Positions 37,942 to 47,708 of a stretch of DNA of 64,000 bases are shown in pieces. Every line of letters starts with the position of its first letter. The first letter of the stretch is position 1. The stretch is from the NCBI GenBank assembly GCA_025093555.1, contig JAIWNF010000037.1, forward strand, positions 472,401-536,400, written 5' to 3'. The translations under genes and the position numbers were made by a program. Under the pieces are notes generated by a model. It did no database searches. It saw only the letters and a program-made list of their open reading frames with translations, and was not told the origin of the DNA. The DNA is from Circinella umbellata. Taxonomy: Eukaryota; Mucoromycota; Mucoromycetes; Mucorales; Lichtheimiaceae.

Positions 37942-39570
37942 ATAAAACAAGCCTTATGGGATACCCAAATCTATTTACCTTTGCCACAGCTCTTGTATTA
38001 TGCGCCTACATTAAGACAAGACATGATCCAATCGCTTGGTGCAGCGTCATCAACATCGTCGACTCGACGCAGGCAGGTAGAAAACAGCATAAATAACAAC
38101 ATGGCCCACAAGACGCCAAATGAGACTCAGGTGCATATTAACACCACCAAGGATATAGATATGAGAGAACTACAAGCAGTATTTTGCATTATTGATAATT
38201 TGCAGCTTGAGGCTTTAGTTGATGGCGGTGAACATGCATCAATTTTACCGTTGTCAGTTGTCACGGCTCTCAACTTGGAGGAAAAGTTACAACCTACCTC
38301 AAGATTAATCTGCTTTAGAGATAGAGCAGTCCAAAATCCGGTTGGAACTATTATTGTCGATCTCGTTTTGCCGTCAGAATTAAAAGTCCATCATCGGTTC
38401 ATTGTGGTAAATAATAAGAATACCCCTATGATTCTTGGACATGACTTCTTGTATCATACGAAGGCGGGCGTTCATCCTTTCGATCAAGAACTATTGTTCA
38501 AGAAGCAAGATAAGTATATAACGATACCAACACATTGGGGCTTTGGCCCAAAAAGTATAGAAATTTGGGATACAGACAAACAAGAGACATCTTCGATAAA
38601 GGGCATTTATGCACACTTGGCAACGGACGATAACACGAATGACAAGACTGGGACCAAGAAGGTGGTAATCAAAGAAGATTTGGTATTAGATGGAGGTGAA
38701 GTTCTAGCCGTTCGACTACAATTGAAAAGCATGGACCAACAAGATCAGCGAGAATATTTGGTAGTAGAAACACCAAACCTAGAGAAAGGCGATGTCGTTT
38801 TATGGCCATCAAAAGTGTCAAGTACAGGCTCATGTATGCTTGTCATCGCAAATCGGGGTTAAAGTCGATTAGGCATCAAGGCTGGTGAAGCGCATGTTGG
38901 AGGTACTGGCCAAATTAAACACCAACGAGTTGGGGACCATAATGCAACACTTAAAGGAACTCACCTGGTATCCGGAAATGATGGTACCTTGTGCAAATAC
39001 AGTCTTAATATTTGCAGAAGATGAAAAGGAAACCAATTATACACCTTTATTTATGAATACAGCGGCGTTCAATATGACAAGCGATTTTCAAATCAATCCA
39101 CAATTATCATCAAAGGAACAACAATCAATTAGCAAAGTCATAAATAAATACTCGGAATGTTTTGTAACTAAGTTATCTGAAATTGGTGAACTAAAGGTTG
39201 AACCATACGAGATTCAAGTCAAACCAGACACCATACCAGTAAAGGTTGCGCCATATAACATACCTCATGAAGCAAAACAGTGGTTGAAGGAGTATTTGGC
39301 GAAATTAGAACAACTTGACTTTATCGAAAGAAGTTCCGGTCCTTGGGCAGCTGGGGCTGTATTGATACCATCGGATCCAGAGAAAAGAAAGCCACAGTGT
39401 CGATAAGTTAAGGCGGTAAGGAAAATACTGAAGTTGAAAACACACAGACATCAAACACCAATACCCATATGGTCAATGATAGATAACAGAATGGATAAAG
39501 CAAATAGTGATACTGTCACCAGTGACAACGAAGAATGGATGGAATCAGCACAAGCTATAGTGCATTTCAC
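37942..39570 (+). pseudogene. Ty3 element 1 protease and start of reverse transcriptase, truncated
   Basis: The frame 37942-38862 carries a retropepsin-like region (LQLEALVDGGEHASILPLSV ... TPMILGHDFLYHTKAGV). The usual D-S/T-G active-site triplet is D-G-G here, so activity is doubtful. The next frame (38885-39406) ends with the typical N-terminus of a Ty3 reverse transcriptase (IPHEAKQWLKEYLAKLEQLD, FIERSSGPWAAGAVLIPSD) and then stops. The catalytic palm with the Y-x-DD box is absent. A further coding-like patch (39410-39570) reads ILKLKTHRHQTPIPIWSMID in another frame, pointing to an internal deletion. RNase H, integrase and the 3' LTR are not seen. Confidence 0.78.
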
Positions 39571-40584
39571 TTGTAATCGCCAATAATTTCCACTTGTTTC
39601 TAGAGGCTTCAGCTTCATACTAAATCAATATTTTCTAAATCCACACTTTAAGTATTATTTTTAAGCTTATTATAAACAGTTATTAAAGTTTAGAAAGTTG
39701 TAAAAATGTTTTAAAAAAAAGCTAAAGCTTGTCAAAGTTGATCAGTCATAGCCTATTTCTGACCATTTTGGCTCAGCAAGAGACAAAATTGAAAGATGAA
39801 ACCTACATATCAGAGTTCTTAAGCATAGGTGGAGCAAATCACGTGAGAAGAGTAGTAGGTGAAAATCTTAGAATGAGCTGTATCACAGCATCACAATATT
39901 GGAATCTAAGGCCATAATATAAAAATAAGAAACTATGGAAAAGAATTTTTAGTCTACTAAAATACACATATATTTGATAGAGTTTACTGCATTTAATATT
40001 GATGATTAAACAGATTGATTGTACTATATTCCTCACATGTATAAGCTTCTTCTTATTACAGTAGTGTACTGTGATTATTTTTGCTATTACTCAAAAAGAA
40101 ATAAAAAAATAGAAAGTTCTAAATTCCAAGTACTAATATTAATTACAGAATTGATTCTGCAAAGAATTAAATACTAAAGGCAATGTAATACTAGGTACAT
40201 AGACAAGTTTCTTGATTTTGGTTTATACAAAACACAAGAAAAAAATGTAAAATAGGGAGGGAGTCAGTTTTAAGTTTTAAGCTATGATATAAGACTATCG
40301 AGTAATTTAATGTATCTATCTACTTAAATTTATAAATACATATTAGTGTTTTATCAGAACATAATCATACCATAAGCCTACAAAAGAAGTAGTAAAACTT
40401 ATTAAAAATTTTAGTATAGAACACAACTTTATGATGGCGCAAAAACAACTATATGTAAAAGTAATAACTTGTAATAGTCATAATAAATATAAAAGGAAAT
40501 AATAGTCACCAAACCAAATATATAAGTAGCAATTATTATTATTATTAAATAAAGACAACTCTTGTTTCACTAAGAACTATTACA
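39571..40584. other. AT-rich interval; includes the probable 5' LTR of Ty3 element 2
   Basis: The 3' part should be the 5' LTR, because a primer-binding tract starts at 40585 after CTATTACA. A TATA-like CAAATATATAAGTAGC lies near 40520 and an AATAAAG near 40550. The LTR start cannot be placed without a second copy. A 62-codon frame at 39729-39917 shows no family signature. Confidence 0.4.
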
Positions 40585-40598
40585 TTTGGTGGAGAAAC
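40585..40598 (+). promoter_or_regulatory. Primer-binding site of Ty3 element 2
   Basis: TTTGGTGGAGAAAC immediately after an LTR-type ACA end, ten bases before the gag start codon. It matches the tract of Ty3 element 1 except for one base. Confidence 0.6.
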
Positions 40599-40607
40599 GT
40601 TTTTAGA

Positions 40608-41150
40608 ATGAGCTCACCCAATCAACCACACCAGTCTCCTTCACATCAACCCAGGGTTGAGTCCACCGTTGAGGAAAACATATGGTCTTTAGATAGACAA
40701 CTTCCAGCAGTGCAGCAACAACAACAGTTTCAGCATCAGCAATTTGTAGAGCATCAACAACCACTACCACAACAATTTACACCACATCAGCAAAATCAGC
40801 AAGTTCACTTAGAATCTCATCATCAACTTCTCACTCTTTCTCAAGAACTACACCAACAACGCGAACTTGCCCAGCTACAAAGTAATCTTATAAGGGAGCA
40901 ACAATTAGCTATCAATCAACACCAAGCTAGTATTGAAGCTTGAGAACGTAATATCAATCGCGAGCAACAGTTAGCACTAGAAAGGGACCGGCGCCACCAA
41001 GAAGAAATTGAACAAGTTACCCGTCATGTTCACGAAGTATATACTGAATTAAACTCACACACACCAACTGAGCGAGAATCAATCACAAGTCAATTACATA
41101 ATTTAATTCAAATCCTCAAAAAAAAAGTTCCAGATCAGATAAATAATTAA
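40608..41150 (+). pseudogene. Ty3 element 2: Gln/His-rich coiled-coil gag N-terminal part
   Basis: Starts ATGAGCTCACCC just after the primer-binding site. The protein is extremely Gln/His-rich (VQQQQQFQHQQFVEHQQPLP) and passes into a charged heptad-like helix (LHQQRELAQLQSNLIREQQ). A single in-frame TGA at about 40941 interrupts it. The same frame then continues ERNINREQQLALERDRRHQ ... QLHNLIQILKKKVPDQ to a TAA at about 41150. The rest of the gag lies beyond an AT-rich interval. Confidence 0.65.
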
Positions 41151-41609
41151 TAACCCTAAACTAAATATTTAGATGTAATTTAGAATAAGTAATTGTAATT
41201 GTTAAATTACTCATGATGGCTCAAACAACACCATGACCATCACCTCTATATCTCATAATCAAGAATCTTTCGTCCGTTGTCCTCAGATTAGGAAGGATAT
41301 GCTCATTACCATTTCGCCGGTTATGGCTTAATAAAGATTTTTCTTTTTATTTTATATCTTTTTATTCATAATAAATAACAATTAAATGATAAATATTTTT
41401 TAAATTGATAAAAAAAAATAATAACTTTTGAGATTTAAACTAAATTAAAAAATGTATTACATCATTTTTTATATTTAAACTAAATCTTTAGAACTTTTAA
41501 TATTAATTAAAATATTCTTAAATATCCACCTTAAATTTAAAACTATAATTATTTTTTAATATATAAATTAATAATATTATTTTATCATTATTGTTTATTC
41601 TTCTCAAGC
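41151..41609. other. AT-rich interval inside Ty3 element 2 gag
   Basis: About 460 bp, strongly AT-rich from 41340 to 41600, separating the Q-rich N-terminus from the capsid coding part. It may be another decayed insertion, but I could not find a clean target duplication. Confidence 0.4.
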
Positions 41610-43116
41610 ACAGCTAGTAGCACAAATTCAGCAGTTATACGATCCGAAGCCAAGTACCTCATCTCACGAAACAATTTTGTTAGTAGCATAAGATAATGAA
41701 GAGTTAATCAAGGCACTAAATACACTAACTACTACACTAAAAAAGAAAAAGGATTACTCATCGTTCAAACAAAAAATTCCCATCCACTCTAACACATCAG
41801 AATCATCATCCAAAGCTTGGGAAAATGCGCGTGACGATCAAGATAGTCAAGAAATAGTTAACAGTAGACAGCATATTATAAGACAGCAAAACGATCAAAA
41901 CATCACCTCCAAAAAAAGACGTGTGGATGTTCCGGCATTCAAAGGTGTGATATTTGGTTATTTTAATAAAAGTAGGAAATAAAAACAGACAAGGTATAAA
42001 TCCTTTGAGACTTTGTTATATATCTTTAATAATAATTTAGAAACTAGAATAAAGTTATTTCTTTAAAATAATATTTACAACCCGTATTTATATGATTTCT
42101 ATTCTATGAGTTATGGGGCTTAGTTAATAGAATGATGTGGGTGATTGATAGTAAAGTCGGGTACTTGATATTAGTAATTAATATTGAGAAGGTTACTATA
42201 GCTACTGTTCTGAAGTATATTGGGCTTAGCCATGATACTCTCTTTTATTCTTTAATTTAAGTTGACGAGGCGCAGGACATCGTTATGCGATTTTACTCAG
42301 TTTCCTTTTTAGAATTGAGTTCTGTTCACATCTGTATTTTAAATATTTTAAATATGATTTCTTATTTCATCTGGGATAAAGAGATAATGTTCTTATAATA
42401 CAACAAAAGGAACTGCCTCAGAAGACGCTCACGCATGGCTTCTAAAATTCGACAAAATCAAACAATATTACGATTGGGATGAAAGTGAAGCAGCCAAAGA
42501 GTTCATGATGGCCTTACAACAAGACGCTATATACTGGTGGGACGCACTAACAGAACAACAACAACAGAGTTTTACCGAGATTAAAAAAGCTTTTATTGAC
42601 TACTTTGGTGGTGGTGAACAAACAGCAGTTATGGCTCTTTTTGACTTACTAAACTTAAAACAAAAATCAGAAAGCATGATTTCGTTTGGCGCTCGTTTTA
42701 AACTTGCTTTAAACCGTATAGATGCCAAAATGAGAGAAGAACTCAAGCTTTATTTCTTTCAAAATCATGTTCGAGAAGAAGTAGCCAAAGAAGTATCCCG
42801 ACATAAACCAGCTACATTAGATCAAGCAATCCAATATGCAATTTATTTAGAAAGAACAGACAAGACAGCTCATGTACAAAATTGCATGAGAATAAGATAT
42901 TCCACAGGTCCATCACTAACTTCACCGCCAACATACAACCAACCTACAGAGACATTATCTAAAGAAATTACTAATAGCGCTACATCTATAGAAGACGTTC
43001 AAATGAATATACAGCGAAAAGGAAGACATAAATACACCAATTATGATACAACGAAAAAATTTAAAGGAAAATGTCATTTTTGTAAGAAAACGGGACACAA
43101 AATCAAGGAATGCTAG
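41610..43116 (+). pseudogene. Ty3 element 2 gag capsid and nucleocapsid, split by a solo LTR
   Basis: The 5' part (41610-41945) reads QLVAQIQQLYDPKPSTSS with one stop, then RRVDVPAFKG. After the solo LTR (41946-42405) it continues TASEDAHAWLLKFDKIKQYY, EFMMALQQDAIYWWDALTEQ and SFTEIKKAFIDYFGGGEQTA, a classic retrotransposon gag capsid. It ends with an intact CCHC knuckle CHFCKKTGHKIKEC just before a TAG at 43114-43116. Removing the LTR and one copy of its AAAGG duplication gives a continuous frame. The pol frame overlaps the gag end by -1. Confidence 0.85.
41946..42405. repeat. Solo LTR in Ty3 element 2 gag (5-bp target duplication AAAGG)
   Basis: 460 bp, starting TGTGATATTTGG and ending TAATACAACA (TG..CA), flanked by AAAGG at 41941-41945 and 42406-42410. 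The gag codons flanking it join in frame as FKG-TASED. No coding capacity inside. Its sequence differs from the other LTRs in the window. Confidence 0.9.
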
Positions 43117-44769
43117 AAAAGAAAAAACAAGAAAATAATCAGCAATCAGTACCTTCCGTATCAAATGGCAGAACAACATCAACTGCACAACAAAGTAGCC
43201 AACAAATACAAAACGTTGACCAAGGTACATTAACAGCTTCAGTATTCGTCTATCTAAATCAAAATACTCAAACGGTACAGCCAGTCGAAAACTTCCCAAC
43301 CTTACAATCCATCCAAGCAGAAGAAACGAGCAACCCTTCGCTACGTTTTAACGTACAAATACAATTAGGTTGCATCACAGTAGAAGCTTTAATTGATACT
43401 GGAGCAGAAATAACATCAATGGATGAAGACACTTTACAAGAAGCACAACTAAAAACTAAACCAGTACCACCTTTATACATTCAATATGGTAATAAATCCA
43501 AATCATTATCTGATAAAGAAGTTACTACATCAATAATTATGAATCAACAAGAATATCAAGCAACTTTCCGACTGGTTCCGCAACAAAATACCAAGGTAAT
43601 TTTAGTCATGGATAGGCTTGTTGGTTTAGGCGTTTATTTAGATCCAGACAACCGCACCATCATTCCAAAATCAGAAACTTTTAAAAAACTATATTCAAAT
43701 TCAGCACAAGTCATCCAGCACAACATACCACAAAGAATTTTAGACAACTTGCATCAACATCCATCTTTATATGATGAAACCGCAGTACAAACAACAACCA
43801 CAGTTCCAATCGTTCACAAAATAAATACTGGCAACACATCACCTATCTATACACCGAGCCCACAATGCTCACCAGCAGAAAAAACAGCTCTCAAAGCTGA
43901 AATTGAACAAATGAAAGAAAGGGGTGTTATTGAAGAATGCAAGAGCCCTTGGTGTTCACAACCAATTTTGGTACCGAAGCCAGATGGTAGTTTACGTTTC
44001 TGTGTGAATTATAAGCGACTTAATGCAGTGACAGAAGAAGACAAGTTTCTACTTGACAGAATAGAAGACATCATTGACAAACTCTCAGGAACACAATGGT
44101 TTACATTACTGGACATGAAATCAGGGTATTGGCAGCTACGAATGGATACAGTCGATTCATATAAAACTTGTTTTTCCGACGGCGAAAAACTTTACAGATT
44201 TTTGGTTCTTCCATATGGCTTAACCAATGCAGTGTCAACATATAGTCGTTTTATGAAACATCTATTAGGACATCTAACCTTTGTTCACACCTATATAGAC
44301 GATGTTCTTTTGACATCAACAATGGAAGATCAACATTATGAACATGTTGCAATTGTTTTGAACATCCTTGCTGTAGCAGGATTAAAACTCAATATTAAGA
44401 AATGTCAATTCATGGTTCAAGAAGTCAAGTTTCTAGGTTATTATATTTCAAAAGAAGGAATCAAGGCTGACCCAAAACAGATACAAGCAATTGCCGAATG
44501 GAAAACTCCTAACAATCAAAAAGAACTTTCGCAATTTCTGGGAATGTGTAATTTTCACCATCGCTTCTTATCCAATTTATCAAAAGATGCCAAACAGCTT
44601 TTTTTTACTTTTACGCAAAGGAACCAAGTGGCAATGGAAATCAGAACAAGAACAAGCCTTTACAAAACTCAAGAAAAAACTAATGCTCTTACTAACATTG
44701 GCTTATCCCAACCCAAATCTCCCTTATGACTTGCATGTCGATGCTTCCGATACTGGTCTTGGTGCAGTA
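43084..44769 (+). pseudogene. Ty3 element 2 pol: protease, reverse transcriptase, RNase H start
   Basis: Protease LEALIDTGAE-type site is seen as VEALIDTGAEITSMDEDTL. The reverse transcriptase follows, with VPKPDGSLRFCVNYKRLNAV, FTLLDMKSGYWQLRMD, FLVLPYGLTNAVSTYSRFMK and the catalytic box HTYIDDVLLTSTMED, then FLGYYISKEGI. RNase H begins LHVDASDTGLGAV and is cut at 44769 by a CACTA-like insertion. It resumes at 46641 as LCQGHRPVAFAS. One frameshift lies in a T-run at about 44600-44607 (AKQLFFTF in one frame, FLLLRKGTKWQWKSEQEQAF in the next). Integrase and 3' LTR are missing beyond 46678. Confidence 0.88.
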
Positions 44770-45179
44770 CACCATGGGAAATTCTTGGGACATTTGGGAC
44801 GTTTGGGACATTTGAGACATCCCAAATTACCAAATAAAGGTTTTCGGGACATTTGGGACATTTGGGACATTTGGGACAAAATCTTTTTGACAAAAAAGGA
44901 AAAGGAGTCTAAATTTTTGTAACGGCGGAAAGTCAATAATAAATAGCACATGTTGTATATAATAAGGTTGCAAAATAACTTTTTAACCAATGTTAATCTC
45001 CCAATGTAATTCTTGCAGTTTACCCAGTCATCAATGCATTTCTAATCGAATATGTCTCAACACTCTGAATCGTTCGGCCATTGGCAATCATAATGAAAGC
45101 AATAAGTATGAGCTTTAATTTTGTTCAAACTTTTACTATAATCGTTTTTCCTTATTTGTTCGAGTTGTGGAAGTGGGCT

Positions 45180-45610
45180 GGTAATTTTTTGGTACTGATT
45201 ATGGTTTGTATGAAATTACACGTCGAACGGCAGGAATATGGAATGAATGCTATAAACATTATTAATATACTCATTAATAGAATCAGATGGTAATATTCGG
45301 TATTATGAGTGAACATGAAATTGTTATTGATATTATTAATTTACTTTTTAATAGAGTGGGTGGTGATATTCGGTACTGATTATGGTTTGGATGAAACGAC
45401 ACATCGAACGGTGGAAATATGGGGTGGTTCGCTTATTAATAGAGTGGGATGGTAATATTTGGTATTGATTATGGTTTGTATGAAATGACACGTCGAACGG
45501 TAGGAATATGGAATGAATGCTAGCATTATTAATATACCTATTATTAATAAAATCAAATGGTAATATTCGGTACTGATTATGGTATGCATGAAACGACACG
45601 TTCGAATAGT
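45180..45610. repeat. Degenerate ~100-bp tandem repeats inside the CACTA-like element
   Basis: About four to five imperfect units share GGTA(T/C)TGATTATGGTTTG, GAAA(C/T)GACACGTCGAACGG and TAGAATCA/GATGGTAATATTCGG. Units are of unequal length and partly deleted. Confidence 0.75.
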
Positions 45611-45707
45611 ATAAATATGGGGATGGTAATAACTTTTAATTCTGATATTACAATATACTACTCTTTACTTCCATCAGTTTTTTTTTTCAATCTCTAACCT
45701 TTTCAAT

Positions 45708-46417
45708 ATGAACAACAACAACAACAACAACAACAACAATCCGCTCAGTGGCATCAGAGATGTCAATGTAAGTAAACTTATTCAATTATATAATAATGAT
45801 ATGTATCTAAATAATATGTTTTTCAAAATAGTGACTCGGTTGCTCAAGAAATGTCTGGTGGAAGATAACATATAATTTTAATTTATAACAAACATGTTGC
45901 ATTATATCTATTATATTCCATCAATTCTAAATATTATAATGATTGTTTTTAGCTCTGCTACTCTTGCTGCTCAGTCTATGCCAGCTTAAGTTACCAATAA
46001 GCATAGCATGCATTTAGTTAAGTTTACATTATTCAGATGCTGATAAAGGTCTTTTTTTTTAGATTCTCTGTCATCTCCTCCACCTACTCATCATCCGCCA
46101 CCCCCTCACAACCACCCACATCAAGACTCCGTCCCCACCACACCTCACCACGACAACAACCATCATCATCATCCCACCAACCCTTAGAGGGTATGCTTGA
46201 TCCCCGCATGCCCTCTTTACATACCCCCTTCCTCAACAACAATGACAACGACAATGACAACAGCACATCGTGGTTCTGGCAAAATACCTTTGCGGATCGC
46301 GGTGTGTTCATTCCTACCACCCGCAGAAATTCTGCACTCTCCTCTTCAATACCATCAATAACCGAACAACGCGCTCGTCACAAAAAGAAGGGGAAAGTAA
46401 CTTCTACTAGAAAATAG
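45708..46417 (+). other. Gene-like cargo in the CACTA-like element, unidentified
   Basis: An ATG at 45708 opens a poly-Asn stretch ending PLSGIRDVN and a good donor GTAAGT at 45768. Downstream are further splice-like signals, and an open frame 46037-46417 rich in Ser/Pro/His with an Asn/Asp tract and a basic tail (RARHKKKGKVTSTRK). The pieces do not join into one clean frame by the junctions I can see. It could be a captured host gene fragment or a decayed element gene. I do not recognise any domain. Confidence 0.3.
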
Positions 46418-46640
46418 TTTTTTTTTTGGCATATCATTGTTTTTTTTCTATATATATATATTATAATTAATAAACATTTATCAAATACACATACTTAAAT
46501 ATTGATTTTCATTGGGTCTGCTTGGTACACAAACTTTGAATACACATTATCTATAAAAGGAAATATCTGCGCTGAGAAAGAAATCTATTTCCCAAATGTC
46601 CCAAATGTCCCAAATGTCCCAAAGGTTTCCCATGGTGGTA

Positions 46641-46678
46641 CTTTGTCAAGGACATAGACCCGTGGCTTTCGCTAGTTG
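46641..46678 (+). pseudogene. Ty3-2 RNase H fragment between two insertions
   Basis: Reads LCQGHRPVAFAS, the direct continuation of the RNase H stopped at 44769. It is ended after 38 bp by the hAT-like terminus at 46679. Confidence 0.85.
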
Positions 46679-46744
46679 TACATAGCGTTCTTCACGGATC
46701 GGATCGGCTCGGATAATAGGGCTATCCGCATCCGCATCCGCAAA

Positions 46745-47215
46745 TACAGATGCAGATGCGGATGCGGATGCGGATGCGGATGCGGATGTGGATGCGGATG
46801 CGGATGCGGATGCGGATGCGGATGCGGATGCGGATGCGGATGCGGATGCGGATGCGGATGCGGATGCGGATGCGGATGCGGATGCAGATGCGGATGCAGA
46901 TGCGGATGCAGATGCGGATGCAGATGCGGATGCGGATGCGGATGCGGATGCGGATGCGGATGCAGATGCGGATGCGGATGCGGATGCAGATGCGGATGCG
47001 GATGCGGATGCGGATGCGGATGCGGATGCGGATGCGGATGCGGATGCGGATGCAGATGCGGATGCGGATGCGGATGCGGATGTGGATGCAGATGCGGATG
47101 CAGATGCGGATGCGGATGCGGATGCGGATGCGGATGCAGATGCGGATGCGGATGCGGATGCGGATGCGGATGCGGATGCGGATGCAGATGTGGATGCAGA
47201 TGCGGATCGGATGGG
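46745..47215. repeat. (GATGCG)n hexanucleotide array, about 78 units
   Basis: Nearly perfect GATGCG repeats, with scattered GATGCA and a few GATGTG variants. An inverted CCGCATCCGCATCCGC just upstream (about 46725-46741) could fold back on the array. It opens frames in all phases (Asp-Ala, Arg-Cys-Gly, Met-Arg), which are artefacts. The same hexamer occurs in only a few copies at the other end of the hAT-like element. Confidence 0.97.
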
Positions 47216-47708
47216 TAGATGAAGTGTGTATGTATATTTTTTTTGGCAGAAATACAGTCGAAGTAGGAAGAACCGTCGTATTGTAGTGAATCAAAGAAAA
47301 GAGTGAAATAATCTATAATAAGTTTTGATTTGGAATGTAAAAAAAGGTATTGGATACTGTAAAAATTGTTATCATGGATGATTTGTCTTTTCGTATATAA
47401 GTATAATATAGCGCGATTGGTTTAGATTGGTTCAGAATAAATTTGTACTTCAAGCTGATTCAAAGAAACAAATAGAAGCATATTTGAATAAACGATGGCA
47501 ATTGTAGAAAAGTACATGGTAATTTTTATTATAAATGTAAAAATAAAATAAATAAATCCGTAATGTATAAGATAATATAGTAGATGAAAGCTTTTTATGA
47601 AGAGAATTATAAAAAATAGGGAAAAGAATACTTTTTATTAAAAAGAGCCGAAATTTTAAGTAAAGAAAAAAAAAATTATGTGTGACAGCAAAAAAAAAAA
47701 AGAGAAAA

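Larger units (their letters stand above)
44767..46640. mobile_element. Non-autonomous CACTA-like element in Ty3-2 RNase H (3-bp duplication GTA)
   Basis: The body 44770-46637 (1,868 bp) begins CACCATGGGAAA and ends, read inward, CACCATGGGAAA. It is flanked by GTA at 44767-44769 and 46638-46640. CAC..GTG ends with a 3-bp duplication are the mark of the CACTA (En/Spm) superfamily. Subterminal repeats of GGGACATTT stand in opposite orientation at both ends (about 44787-44877 and 46590-46622). No transposase is encoded. RNase H codons rejoin without loss (LGAV-LCQGHRP). Confidence 0.88.

Noticed and set aside
39729..39917. 62-codon frame between the two Ty3 elements
   Set aside because: Short, with no match to gag, integrase or host families that I recognise. 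It lies in sequence likely to be LTR or decayed element.
44669..44990. Cys/Pro repeat frames on the minus strand and Asp-Ile-Trp repeats on the plus strand
   Set aside because: They come from the GGGACATTT subterminal repeats of the CACTA-like element.
46676..47294. Long open frames in several phases (Asp-Ala, Cys-Gly, Met-Arg, Arg-Ile repeats)
   Set aside because: All are produced by the GATGCG array having no stop in those phases. The inverted hexamer and transposon context explain it; no protein family fits.
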